From the NCBI RefSeq assembly GCF_027111255.2, contig NZ_CP114285.2, forward strand, positions 2,356,001 through 2,420,000: a DNA stretch of 64,000 bases, written 5' to 3'. A program made the translations under genes and the position numbers. Positions 16,867 through 25,463 of the stretch are shown in pieces. The DNA is from Flavobacterium flavigenum (GTDB lineage: Bacteria; Bacteroidota; Bacteroidia; Flavobacteriales; Flavobacteriaceae). How positions within the stretch are numbered: the stretch's first letter is position 1; every line of letters starts with the position of its first letter. The notes under the pieces are model-generated. The model was not told the origin of the DNA. It made no database searches and worked only from the letters and a program-made list of their open reading frames with translations.

Positions 16867-18093
16867 ATGAACTATCAGGAAACTATAAATTGGATGTTTA
16901 ACCAATTGCCCATGTATCAGCTTCAGGGAGCTTCGGCGTACAAAGAAGACTTAACCAATATCAGACTACTGGCGACACATTTGGGCAATCCGCAAAACAG
17001 GTTAAAATGCATTCACGTCGCGGGTACGAATGGTAAAGGTTCTACTTCGCACATGCTGTCTTCAGTTTTGCAGGAAGCAGGATATAAAGTTGGCTTGTAC
17101 ACTTCACCACATTTGAAAGATTTCAGGGAAAGGATCAAAATAAACGGAAAGGAAATCTCGGAAGATTTTGTTATTGAATTCATTGCAAAACATAAAGATT
17201 TCTTTGAAGCAAACGATATGAGTTTTTTCGAAATGACGGTTGGGCTGGCTTTTGACTATTTTGATTCTGAAAAAGTTGATATTGCCATTATCGAAGTTGG
17301 GCTGGGCGGAAGACTGGATGCTACAAACATCATTACACCTCTCGTTTCGGTAATTACCAATATTGGTTTAGATCATACCCAGTTTTTAGGAAATACGCTG
17401 GAAGCTATTGCGGGAGAAAAAGCCGGAATTATCAAACCGAATATTCCGGTTGTTATTGGCGAATATACTCCGGAAACACAGCCTGTTTTTTTAGCTAAAG
17501 CCGAAGAGAACAATGCGCCGATTTCTTTTGCATCCGATTTGATTGATCAGATTTATTTGTCTGACTTAATTGGTGATTATCAGTTTCACAATAAAAAGAC
17601 GGTTCAGCAGACGATTGCAATTTTAAATAACCAAACTGATTTTAAAATTTCGACTGACCAATTAAAAGAAGGTTTATTACATGTTGTCAAAAACACCGGT
17701 TTGCAGGGAAGATGGCAGCAACTGGGTGAAAATCCAAAAATCATCTGTGACACGGCGCATAACAAGCATGGACTGACTGTTGTAATGAAGCAGCTTCAAA
17801 ATGAAAAGTATGAGAAACTGTATATTGTTTTGGGTGTTGTGAATGATAAAGACTTAGATGCTATTCTCCCTTTATTTCCAAAAGAGGCGCAATATTATTT
17901 CTGCAGTCCAGATTCATCAAGAGGTTTACCTGCTGAAACCTTAAAAAATGCAGCTGAAAAATTTGGTTTAGAAGGCGAAAAATACGATTCGGTTGAGATC
18001 GCTTTCACGGAAGCAAAGAAAAATGCTGTTGAGAATGATTTTATCTACGCTGGCGGAAGCACTTTTGTAGTGGCAGAACTGCCTTTGAGTTAA
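16867..18093 (+). CDS. folC: Bifunctional folylpolyglutamate/dihydrofolate synthase
   Basis: A 408-aa Mur-ligase-superfamily enzyme that adds glutamate to dihydropteroate and to reduced folates using ATP. The P-loop is HVAGTNGKGSTSHML (G53-S59). The segments GLYTSPHLKDFRERI, EVGLGGRLDATNII and NIGLDHTQFLG are classic FolC motifs, and the C-terminal domain carries CDTAHNKHG. Length and motif order are normal. It is transcribed away from exbB, with tRNA-Val downstream. Confidence 0.95.
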   Translation: MNYQETINWMFNQLPMYQLQGASAYKEDLTNIRLLATHLGNPQNRLKCIHVAGTNGKGSTSHMLSSVLQEAGYKVGLYTSPHLKDFRERIKINGKEISEDFVIEFIAKHKDFFEANDMSFFEMTVGLAFDYFDSEKVDIAIIEVGLGGRLDATNIITPLVSVITNIGLDHTQFLGNTLEAIAGEKAGIIKPNIPVVIGEYTPETQPVFLAKAEENNAPISFASDLIDQIYLSDLIGDYQFHNKKTVQQTIAILNNQTDFKISTDQLKEGLLHVVKNTGLQGRWQQLGENPKIICDTAHNKHGLTVVMKQLQNEKYEKLYIVLGVVNDKDLDAILPLFPKEAQYYFCSPDSSRGLPAETLKNAAEKFGLEGEKYDSVEIAFTEAKKNAVENDFIYAGGSTFVVAELPLS

Positions 18094-18204
18094 AAACTGT
18101 TCTTTTCTGTCTAATAAGTTCCAGAAAACACTTTTAATAACAAATTCATAAACAAGGAGATAAAATCTATTTTCAAAAAAAGTTATATTTTTTAGTTGAT
18201 TTTG

Positions 18205-18235
18205 TTTGCAGAACTCAAAAAGTACTGTATATTTG
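18205..18235 (+). promoter_or_regulatory. Promoter of tRNA-Val
   Basis: A TTTG box (TTG at 18206-18208) lies 19 bp upstream of TATATTTG (18228-18235). This fits the Bacteroidetes -33/-7 pattern TTG-N19-TAnnTTTG and places transcription start about 30 bp before the tRNA. Confidence 0.75.
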
Positions 18236-18273
18236 CACTCGCAATCACGAAATGATAGCAACCTAGTAAAATA

Positions 18274-18351
18274 GGGCGATTAGCTCAGCTGGTTCAGAGC
18301 ACCTCGTTTACACCGAGGGGGTCGGGGGTTCGAACCCCTCATCGCCCACCA
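18274..18351 (+). tRNA. tRNA-Val (anticodon TAC)
   Basis: A complete cloverleaf can be folded. The acceptor stem GGGCGAT/ATCGCCC is perfect; the anticodon stem CCTCG/CGAGG encloses loop TTTACAC, giving anticodon TAC for valine codons GTN. The T arm is GGGGTTCGAACCCC. A discriminator A is followed by an encoded CCA (18349-18351). A matching promoter and terminator make it a single-gene transcription unit. Confidence 0.95.
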
Positions 18352-18353
18352 AG

Positions 18354-18383
18354 AAACTCCTTAAGAAATTAAGGAGTTTTTTT
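18354..18383 (+). terminator. Intrinsic terminator of tRNA-Val
   Basis: AAACTCCTTAA (18354-18364) pairs perfectly with TTAAGGAGTTT (18369-18379) around a GAAA tetraloop, followed by a T run. It starts three bases after the CCA. Confidence 0.93.
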
Positions 18384-18461
18384 ATGTTATTGCATACCGA
18401 TTCGTACAATTCAATATCGGATCAAAACGGATCAAGACCAAAACCTGTGGAGCGATAAAAT

Positions 18462-18572
18462 TTAAGCATAAATATTAGTTAGTCTAAAAACGAAGAATTT
18501 TATATTTCTTACTCCTCTAAATGCTTTAATTTTTGCATTAAAAGATTCTGCAGAAGCATTATCTCGATTTAG
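18462..18572 (-). pseudogene. C-terminal remnant of an ISAon1-type transposase
   Basis: On the minus strand the reading frame ends NRDNASAESFNAKIKAF, then RGVRNIKFFVFRLTNIYA and a stop at 18462-18464. This matches the conserved C terminus of ISAon1-family transposases (NASAESFNAKIKAF...FRLT). Only about 35 codons remain; the upstream side is replaced by the end of the neighbouring gene. It is a relic of an insertion sequence just downstream of tRNA-Val and cannot be active. Confidence 0.75.
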
Positions 18573-19894
18573 AATTTTATTTCTTTACATATATAACCTT
18601 GCTCTTCCATAAAATCTTTTGAAAAATTCATTAAAAAACTTCCTCTTAATTGCCAAAGTACTATTGTTCCATCCTTAAGAAAAATCCAGCGTGAAAAGCT
18701 TTTTTGTTCCGAGTCTCTATTTTCGGTTAATTCAAAGAAAATTGCATCCTTATACTGTGAGTCGTATTTGTTTTTATCAATTCCGTTTTTCTCTAAATCT
18801 CTTTTAAAGTTGTTCTTTGCTTTCTTACTTACAGATTTAGATTTAACCCAATGTATTTCTCCCAAACAAGTATCGCAGTTTAAAGTATACTTGTACACAG
18901 GATTATGCTTTAATAAATTTATTAAATAATCCTTTTTATAAATTATTGACCTTTTAGAACTTAATAATTCATTTACTCCTGAAATTGTATTAAATTGAAT
19001 ATTCTCTGAGATTTTTAAATCCCGTAAATACATTTCGAGACAAACACGACCATAATCTCCACCCCATTCAATTGAGGACATATCCATAATTTCGGCTTTA
19101 GTGATTTCAAATTCCTTTTTTAAGACCCTGAAAGTTCTTGGAAATTTATTTCTCGCCTCTAAATAATTGATTTTATCACCAAGAAAAGCTCTATAAATTC
19201 CTGCAATAAATGCATTGTTAAAGTTCCCCCCATTTAGCCGTTCTTTGTTAGTTGGAATTTTATCTGGCAGTATTTCGGCAATTAACTCAGAAATTTTCGA
19301 GTCATAGACTTTTCTGTTCCGTATGTTCCATGGTAACATATAAGGATATTGTCCAATTGTATATGCTGATAGTGTATCCTTTTCCTTTATTACACTAATG
19401 ATAATCAATGGATAATCATCTGTTCCTTTTGCCCCCTCAAGAGATGATGCTGCCAGATTTGCTTTTTTATAGTCTTTGATTGTATTGATTGCAATAGAAT
19501 CTATTTCTTTTAAAGTCTTTTCCCTCTTAGTATATTCTTTCCAAAGATTTTCTGCATTTTTAATCAACCACAAAGAATCACGACCAAAAGAAAGCAAAGG
19601 TTTTTGAAAAGAAGTCGAATCATTTGTCTTTCGAATCAATTCAACTATTTCACAAACTAATACAGGATCAATCTTTTTGATTATTGAATCCGTTCTCCCT
19701 AAAGGTGTTAGAGAAAAATTTTGCTTATTAATTTGAAAGTTATTTTCGAAGTGTGACCAACCAAAATGAAGATCTTGAATAATTATCTTGTCCCAATCAC
19801 TTACTATACAATTAATTTTTTTAATGGTATTCAAACGCTGTCCAAAACTAAACATTGCACAAAACATTAAATAAACAAGCAATTTTATCCTCAT
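18569..19894 (-). CDS. Uncharacterised exported protein
   Basis: A 441-aa protein with a cleavable signal peptide (about 1-18, MRIKLLVYLMFCAMFSFG). I recognise no conserved domain. It is mixed alpha/beta, rich in Lys and Ile, with two cysteines close together (LNCDTCLGEIHW) and a C-terminal WIFLKDGTIVLWQLRGSFL segment. It follows the GRAM-like gene by 19 bp and is the last gene of a three-gene minus-strand cluster. Its end abuts the transposase remnant, so its 3-prime end may have been altered by that insertion. Confidence 0.7.
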   Translation of the reverse strand: MRIKLLVYLMFCAMFSFGQRLNTIKKINCIVSDWDKIIIQDLHFGWSHFENNFQINKQNFSLTPLGRTDSIIKKIDPVLVCEIVELIRKTNDSTSFQKPLLSFGRDSLWLIKNAENLWKEYTKREKTLKEIDSIAINTIKDYKKANLAASSLEGAKGTDDYPLIIISVIKEKDTLSAYTIGQYPYMLPWNIRNRKVYDSKISELIAEILPDKIPTNKERLNGGNFNNAFIAGIYRAFLGDKINYLEARNKFPRTFRVLKKEFEITKAEIMDMSSIEWGGDYGRVCLEMYLRDLKISENIQFNTISGVNELLSSKRSIIYKKDYLINLLKHNPVYKYTLNCDTCLGEIHWVKSKSVSKKAKNNFKRDLEKNGIDKNKYDSQYKDAIFFELTENRDSEQKSFSRWIFLKDGTIVLWQLRGSFLMNFSKDFMEEQGYICKEIKF

Positions 19895-19913
19895 GTTTTT
19901 TTTTAAATTCTAT

Positions 19914-20414
19914 TTAATTTCCCAACAATATATTCTTCCATAATTTAAGATGATCAACTTCAAACATTAATTTCCTGCCAGCTTCATTTTCAACCGTAAA
20001 TTCTCCACCCTTGTTTTTTAAGGATGGATAGAAAACCATTGTATGTAATTCGGATTTTTCCCAAATAAACTCTTGCCCCTGATGTGTCTTAAATATTAAT
20101 CTCTTATCAGTTAAGCATAATTTCCCCGAAACTATATCACCCCCTATTAAGTGGTTTGCAGGTGCTTCTATAATAAAACTTTCAAAGTCCTCTATTTTTA
20201 TCGTAATCCTTTCCAAAATCTTTATTGATTTTGTAAATCTTGTATACATGACACCATTTATAATTAATGCAAAAAGTGCTATAGGTGTCGAAATCCCAAG
20301 AATATTTTTCAAGGGCATATTCCCATTAAAATATCCTATACAAAAACAAAGTATAAAAATAGCAATTCCGTAAAATAATCCATTACCAATAATTTTTATT
20401 ACTATTTTCATCAT
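19914..20414 (-). CDS. Membrane protein with GRAM-like domain
   Basis: A 166-aa protein with two N-terminal membrane helices (about 8-28 and 36-55) and a C-terminal segment IVSGKLCLTDKRLIFKTH...WEKSEL. That pattern resembles GRAM/PH-like domains, small beta-barrels that often bind membranes or lipids. Its role is unknown. It lies between the TIGR04222-like gene (46 bp) and the exported 441-aa protein gene (19 bp) on the same strand, suggesting a shared function. Confidence 0.7.
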   Translation of the reverse strand: MMKIVIKIIGNGLFYGIAIFILCFCIGYFNGNMPLKNILGISTPIALFALIINGVMYTRFTKSIKILERITIKIEDFESFIIEAPANHLIGGDIVSGKLCLTDKRLIFKTHQGQEFIWEKSELHTMVFYPSLKNKGGEFTVENEAGRKLMFEVDHLKLWKNILLGN

Positions 20415-20460
20415 GAGAGACTTCTTGTTTATTTTTTGTTAGTCTGATTTCATACCCAAA

Positions 20461-21828
20461 TTAATCCCCGCCACAACCTCCGCAAGAACTACCACACGAA
20501 CTGCCGCAGGAGCTCCCACATGAAGTCCCACAGGATGATCCTCCATCAGAGCCTGAATTTCTGTCCACATACCCTGTTAACGGAACAAAAGAACTCGCTA
20601 ATATTATATTGCCGTAAAGAAAATAATTCCATTGCCAGTCTTTTTCTGCCTGAGTATTTATTTTATCCTCTTTGAAAGATTGCGGAATTGTGTTGGTAAA
20701 CAGGTAATTTATTATTTTATTTAAATAAAAATTGGAGATTATTAAGACAGCAAAAAGTACAAAAACGAGAAAAGTTACTGGCTTATCCATTGAAATTCCG
20801 GAAATAAGTCTGCTAAAACCAATACTTAAAACGAATCCAATAATAAGCATCGCAATTTGTATGACCTTACTAAATTGTTTAGAATTAGTCATTTTTTGTC
20901 TGATTCTGACTACTGCTTTTTCAATTTGTTCAAATATTGGTTTTTGTGCTATTATTTTAAACAATTGAGGATAATACATTGGTTCGTATTCTTTCATGAT
21001 CTCAATAACACAATTTTCGTATTTATCATCGGTTAAATTTTCATCAATTAGATTTAATCTGTTATTTCCTAAAACCTCAATTTTTTTATTCATGATTAAA
21101 TTATTTACAACGCCATGAATAACAAATTGCAACTTATTATTTTGAAGAAAAACAAGTTCAAAAGGGGTAAGATTTACTAAAATTGGATTCGATTTTATAT
21201 TCTCATAAAATGAATCGAAAGCTGTTTTTACAAAACGCATTAAGAAACCAATTACCAACACAAACAATAAAGTATAAAAGATCAAAAAATCAGGATTCCC
21301 GATTTGTATTAAAACAGGTTTGACAAAGTAATAAACCGGAAAAACAAGAATTACGAATAATCCTAAAAACACCTTTTTAAGTGTGCCAATTTCAATTCTG
21401 GCTTCGTCCAGATTAAAAGAGTCGAGTTCATTTGAATATCCCCAGATTTCTTTTGGCTGCTTTCCGAAATTCCCTTCATACAATTCCTTTGTTCTTTCTT
21501 CAGCCTTATGGAATTTTTCTGCCTCTGATCGGTTATGAGTTGACGGAATATGTTCAATTCTTTTAGACAAAAGAGAACAGAAATCAGAATAGGAAGTGGT
21601 AAAAATTAAGTGCTGGTGCCAGACAATATCTACAATTTCTGATGGCGAAACCATTTCATTGGCAACAGCGGCGAGATACATGAATTTTTTATATTCAATA
21701 ATGGCTTTTTTCGCAAAATAAATTGTCCATTTATTTTCAAATGCGAGTCTAGTCAAAAACCCATATTCGTCGTTGGGATTATCTAATTCAAACTTTAAAA
21801 CTTCTTCCCAAAGTATTGCATTCATCAA
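20461..21828 (-). CDS. TIGR04222-like membrane protein with Cys-Gly tail
   Basis: A 455-aa membrane protein. The N-terminal cytoplasmic part contains EIVDIVWHQHLIFT, a Trp-His motif seen in glycine-rich domain (GRDP-type) and TIGR04222 proteins. Four or more membrane helices follow (near 148-165, 177-195, 320-340, 348-365). The C terminus ends in short repeats of the form SCGSSCG with six cysteines, then GGCGGD. Proteins of this type occur sporadically in bacteria and have no known role; the Cys-rich tail might bind metal. It heads the three-gene cluster. Confidence 0.72.
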   Translation of the reverse strand: MMNAILWEEVLKFELDNPNDEYGFLTRLAFENKWTIYFAKKAIIEYKKFMYLAAVANEMVSPSEIVDIVWHQHLIFTTSYSDFCSLLSKRIEHIPSTHNRSEAEKFHKAEERTKELYEGNFGKQPKEIWGYSNELDSFNLDEARIEIGTLKKVFLGLFVILVFPVYYFVKPVLIQIGNPDFLIFYTLLFVLVIGFLMRFVKTAFDSFYENIKSNPILVNLTPFELVFLQNNKLQFVIHGVVNNLIMNKKIEVLGNNRLNLIDENLTDDKYENCVIEIMKEYEPMYYPQLFKIIAQKPIFEQIEKAVVRIRQKMTNSKQFSKVIQIAMLIIGFVLSIGFSRLISGISMDKPVTFLVFVLFAVLIISNFYLNKIINYLFTNTIPQSFKEDKINTQAEKDWQWNYFLYGNIILASSFVPLTGYVDRNSGSDGGSSCGTSCGSSCGSSCGSSCGGCGGD

Positions 21829-21968
21829 TATTATGTATTTTTCTATCTGCTAATATATAATTAATTTTACTACAAAAATAAATTACTTATTGCATAGAAA
21901 TTCAAATGATTTGCGTTGCAAAATTCATTAAACAATACTTTAAAAAAAGACTTTCTAATTTTCTATCA

Positions 21969-23045
21969 TCACGGATATATCATCAAAAATATAAAAGCAA
22001 ATAAATTTACCAGAAGTACTACTCCATAAACAATATTCGACTTTCCTTTACTCAATGACAACATTACAGTAAATACCGACAATGCCAGCAAAACAATAGA
22101 TTTGATATCAAGCCCGAGAATAATTGGCATATCCATCATAATGCAAACTGCTGCTACACTTGGAATTGTTAATCCTATACTGGCTAAAGCAGAGCCCAAA
22201 GCTAAGTTTAAACTCGTTTGCAGCCTGTTTTTTCTTGCTGCTATAATTGCTGCAATTGCCTCGGGAAGCAAAATTATGGCGGCAATAACAACTCCTACCA
22301 ATGCTTTTGGCAGGCTATAGCTCACAATAATACTTTCAATTGTAGGGGATAATGTTTTTGCTAATAACACCACGATCCCTAAGCTTACTAAAAGAAAAAC
22401 AAGACTTATGTAAAACGTTTTGTTATTGATTACCACTGGCTCAGCTATGTTTTCATTTTCATCATCTCCAATAGTCAGGAAATACTGCCTGTATCTTGTC
22501 GTTTGCGCAAATAAAAAAGACCCATAAATAACCAGGCAGGCCACCGATGCAAAAACAAGCTGCGGCACGGAATAATAAGATCCATGAACACTTTCTGTAA
22601 ATGTTGGAAAAACTAATGTAAATACAATAATAGATACCAGCGAAACCAAACCAATGGTTACAGAAGAGGTTGAAAAATTTTGTTCATAATGCTTAAGACC
22701 GCCAATAAGAAGGCATAATCCAATGATCCCGTTAAGAATGAGCATTGTCGCGGCATAGACAGTATCTCTTGCGAGAGAAGCCGCTTCCGATCCTTCAGAC
22801 AACATTAAAGAAACAATAATGGATACTTCAATAACTGTTATGGAAATGGCTAAAATAATAGTTCCATAAGGCTCTCCCACTCTTTCCGCTATTATTTCAG
22901 AATGATGTACTGCAGACATAACACTAAGAATAAGCAAAATACTTGCTACAATTTGAAAAAAGCTGCTTCCGTCAACAAGTCCGCTAAAAAAAAGAATCCA
23001 CGCTAATATTGGAATGATGGTTGTCCACTGAAGTAATTGTTTCAT
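21969..23045 (-). CDS. ChaA-type calcium/sodium:proton antiporter
   Basis: A 358-aa inner-membrane exchanger of the CaCA superfamily with about eleven helices. Two inverted alpha-repeat signatures are visible: GTIILAISITVIEVSIIVSLM in the first half and VVIAAIILLPEAIAAIIAA in the second, each with the acidic residue used for cation binding. ChaA-like proteins expel Ca2+, Na+ or K+ in exchange for protons. It is a monocistronic minus-strand gene; regulation is not evident. Confidence 0.88.
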   Translation of the reverse strand: MKQLLQWTTIIPILAWILFFSGLVDGSSFFQIVASILLILSVMSAVHHSEIIAERVGEPYGTIILAISITVIEVSIIVSLMLSEGSEAASLARDTVYAATMLILNGIIGLCLLIGGLKHYEQNFSTSSVTIGLVSLVSIIVFTLVFPTFTESVHGSYYSVPQLVFASVACLVIYGSFLFAQTTRYRQYFLTIGDDENENIAEPVVINNKTFYISLVFLLVSLGIVVLLAKTLSPTIESIIVSYSLPKALVGVVIAAIILLPEAIAAIIAARKNRLQTSLNLALGSALASIGLTIPSVAAVCIMMDMPIILGLDIKSIVLLALSVFTVMLSLSKGKSNIVYGVVLLVNLFAFIFLMIYP

Positions 23046-23152
23046 TTCGTATGTTTTTAATATTCAATTGTATTATCTAATCCCATTTTTTATTTTCCCC
23101 AAGATAAAACTTTTATTTTTAAATCATGCTGTCATCATAAGGACAAATTCGA

Positions 23153-23160
23153 TATATTTG
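23153..23160 (+). promoter_or_regulatory. Candidate -7 box of the second DoxX gene
   Basis: TATATTTG fits TAnnTTTG and lies 31 bp before the ATG at 23192. Confidence 0.5.
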
Positions 23161-23191
23161 ATTCTATTAACAATCTAATGAGTAAAAAAAT

Positions 23192-23593
23192 ATGAGAAAA
23201 AACAACGATTTAGGATTATTGATACTCCGTATCACAGTTAGTGTTTTAATGTTCCTTCATGGTATCTCGAAATTTGGCGGAAGTTTAGAATTCATTAAAT
23301 CGATGCTTGCTGAAAAAGGCATTCCTGATTTTATTGCATATGGTGTATTGGTAGGAGAAATACTGGCGCCTATTGCTATTTTAATTGGTTTCAGAACCAG
23401 AATTGCAGCTGCAATATATGCTTTCAATTGTTTGGTTGCCATTTTGATCGCCCACAGTTCTGAAATATTTTCTATGGGAGAACACGGAGGATGGGCTTTA
23501 GAATTACTTGGCCTGTATTTATTTGGTGCCCTGACTTTATTCTTTACAGGAGCCGGTAACATTGCGGTTTCAAAAAGCAGTCAATGGGATTAA
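23192..23593 (+). CDS. DoxX-family membrane protein
   Basis: A 133-aa four-helix membrane protein of the DoxX family. LLILRITVSVLMFLHGISKFGG at the N terminus and GVLVGEILAPIAILIGFRTR in the middle are characteristic. DoxX proteins often accompany redox or stress enzymes, but their activity is mostly unknown. It is a single-gene unit with a candidate promoter box and a strong terminator. Confidence 0.9.
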   Translation: MRKNNDLGLLILRITVSVLMFLHGISKFGGSLEFIKSMLAEKGIPDFIAYGVLVGEILAPIAILIGFRTRIAAAIYAFNCLVAILIAHSSEIFSMGEHGGWALELLGLYLFGALTLFFTGAGNIAVSKSSQWD

Positions 23594-23635
23594 TACTATT
23601 ACTTAAAATAATATTTTATAAAGTGCATAAATTAC

Positions 23636-23673
23636 AAAACCTCCTAAGTCATTGATTTAGGAGGTTTTATTTT
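23636..23673. terminator. Bidirectional terminator between DoxX and lipoprotein genes
   Basis: AAAACCTCCTAA (23636-23647) pairs with TTAGGAGGTTTT (23657-23668); T-rich DNA follows on the plus strand. It separates the convergent DoxX and lipoprotein genes. Confidence 0.85.
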
Positions 23674-23692
23674 AAGATTTACATTTCGTTCT

Positions 23693-24058
23693 TTAGATCT
23701 TATCGAGCGTTATTTTCATTTCTTTATTTTCTAATATGAGCTTATCGCCTGTAATTGTGCTTTCACATGGATAAGGTGTTCCCGTTTCATCTTTGATAAC
23801 CAGGCTCTTTCCTCCTTTTGTTAAAGCATAAGTCCCGTCTGTTATTTCCCTCTGTAAAAAACCTGTCACGTGACCATCCTTTGTGAAGGTTAACTTTCCA
23901 TTAGCCAGAATTTCAGTTTTTGCAGAATCCGAGAGTGGCATCTTTGCTTCTACTGCGGTAATTTTCCAGGAGTTCACCAGTTTATTACGCCCGTTACATG
24001 AAACCATTAATACGGTTAATAATACAATACCATAAATAAATAGGTTAGATTTTTTCAT
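23693..24058 (-). CDS. Lipocalin-like small lipoprotein
   Basis: A 121-aa lipoprotein with signal sequence and lipobox VSC (C21). The rest predicts a small beta-barrel: LVNSWKITAVEAKM, LTFTKDGHVTGF and GTYALTKGGKSLVI resemble lipocalin-like domains of Bacteroidetes lipoproteins, where a turn of KDG-type ends each strand. The function is unknown. It is one of three small lipoprotein genes on the minus strand between 23693 and 25113. Confidence 0.72.
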   Translation of the reverse strand: MKKSNLFIYGIVLLTVLMVSCNGRNKLVNSWKITAVEAKMPLSDSAKTEILANGKLTFTKDGHVTGFLQREITDGTYALTKGGKSLVIKDETGTPYPCESTITGDKLILENKEMKITLDKI

Positions 24059-24180
24059 GATTTTAGATTTATAGGTTAAACAGCAAACAAGTTACAAAAA
24101 AAACAAATCCAAAATATTTAAAATCAACTATTTACAATAAAAACAATAAGCAAGATCTTTTTTTAAAGAACAACTAAGCT

Positions 24181-24564
24181 TTAATTAAACTTAAAAATAT
24201 CTTCATACTTCAGATAATTTTTTCTGCTTATCACATATAAGGGAGTTCCATTTTCATCCCTGATGAGACCTACACTTTCATCATCTGATTTAGGGAAATT
24301 AATCTGGTATCTTCTTCCGTCAGACAATTGGATTCCGTAAGTTGAAACTGAGTTTTCAATTTGTACAGAATTCTGACTGTACTCAAATTTTTCTTTTTTG
24401 CCGGAACTTTTCCTAACCGTAAAATCTTTTGCATTAAAGAACAATTCAAATTTTTCACCTTTGGCATCTGTTGCTTTCCAGGAACCGCGATAGGTGTCTG
24501 AACCACTGCATGCTGTTAAAATCAGGGCTAAAATTCCAAACAGGGCAATACTAATTTTTTTCAT
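24181..24564 (-). CDS. Small uncharacterised lipoprotein
   Basis: A 127-aa lipoprotein (lipobox LTAC, C19) with beta-rich content: YRGSWKATDAKGEKFELFFNAKDFTVR and RYQINFPKSDDESVGL. I recognise no specific family; it resembles the lipocalin-like neighbour in layout (signal, GSWKAT-type opening strand, strands ending in acidic turns), so the two may be distant paralogues. It starts 9 bp after the DUF6174-like gene ends, so the two are likely co-transcribed. Confidence 0.65.
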   Translation of the reverse strand: MKKISIALFGILALILTACSGSDTYRGSWKATDAKGEKFELFFNAKDFTVRKSSGKKEKFEYSQNSVQIENSVSTYGIQLSDGRRYQINFPKSDDESVGLIRDENGTPLYVISRKNYLKYEDIFKFN

Positions 24565-24573
24565 CGAATTTGT

Positions 24574-25113
24574 TTAATTATCCAGGTTTAAGGACTGTAT
24601 ACTTTTTATTCTTATTCCAAAAAAGCAATCATCCATGCATCCTTTTGGCACATACCCACAAGTAGAAATCAGTCCATTATTTTTTGATTCAAAATATACT
24701 GCAACATCTTTCTGTTTAACAAGCCATTCCTTTTCTGCCTTGTTATAGATTTGGTCTAATGTCAAAGCCTCTGCAGCACCTGAATTTTCATGACTGTTTA
24801 TTTGATTTTCTTCTTCAGTCCATTCTAATGGGATAGTATCCGGAATATTTCCAGTATTTCCGATATATTTAAAATGGCGCCGGATTACTTTTCCGTTTGA
24901 TACAGTTATTGTAGTTTCCCAGCTATAATCCAGAAAAACACTACCTTCCGCGACTATATACTTATAGGAGTTATTTGACGATGCTTTGAAATCCAGCCAG
25001 GTTTTTTGGCTTTTTTGGAAATCATTCTGATAGTTCAATTCATCTTCTGATGAGCAGGAAAATAGTAAACAGCTAATTAGTATTAGTGCAATAGAGTAAA
25101 TTTTGGTTTTCAT
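24574..25113 (-). CDS. DUF6174-like lipoprotein
   Basis: The frame opens at 25134, but the start at 25113 is preferred: it gives MKTKIYSIALILISCLLFSC, a proper lipoprotein signal (lipobox LFSC), and 179 aa. The mature part WLDFKASSNNSYKYIV...TTITVSNGKVIRRHF followed by LTLDQIYNKAEKEW matches the pattern of DUF6174 proteins. Their function is unknown; they are exported in Bacteroidetes and other bacteria. It is the first of two closely spaced lipoprotein genes. Confidence 0.7.
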   Translation of the reverse strand: MKTKIYSIALILISCLLFSCSSEDELNYQNDFQKSQKTWLDFKASSNNSYKYIVAEGSVFLDYSWETTITVSNGKVIRRHFKYIGNTGNIPDTIPLEWTEEENQINSHENSGAAEALTLDQIYNKAEKEWLVKQKDVAVYFESKNNGLISTCGYVPKGCMDDCFFGIRIKSIQSLNLDN

Positions 25114-25323
25114 AATTGTGAGGTTATGGTTCACATAGATAGATGGTAATCAAAGTATTTAGTTGCGTTATTTTTGCAAATTATCTGTTAAAAACTTACA
25201 AAGCATAATATTTAGAAATAACAATAACAACACTCAACTCTATATCTACATCCAGAAGATGTTTTTATTTTATTAAAATTATAAATTTTATTTCAACCCA
25301 AATTTTCTCCTGAAAACCAATCT

Positions 25324-25410
25324 GCATAAGGGATGGAAATGGCATCCTTTTGTTTCCTTCTTTAGGAAACAAAAGATATAATGTACAGCCCGACCCTTGT
25401 GGTTATGCCC
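25324..25410 (+). repeat. GCGTGAGGGAT structured repeat, copy D
   Basis: This copy begins GCATAAGGGATGGAAATGGC and ends GGTTATGCCC. The closing stem GCATAA/TTATGC replaces two base pairs of the GCGTGA/TCACGC stem of copies A and B with compensating changes. The inner hairpin is CTTTTGTTTCC/GGAAACAAAAG, followed by the conserved ACAGCCCGACCC. It lies in the 328-bp gap before the BASS transporter gene end; I see nothing else in that gap. Confidence 0.85.
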
Positions 25411-25463
25411 AAATTATAAAAATGAATTTAAAAAACGCCATCTCAAATAGCGCTTTTGATTTT

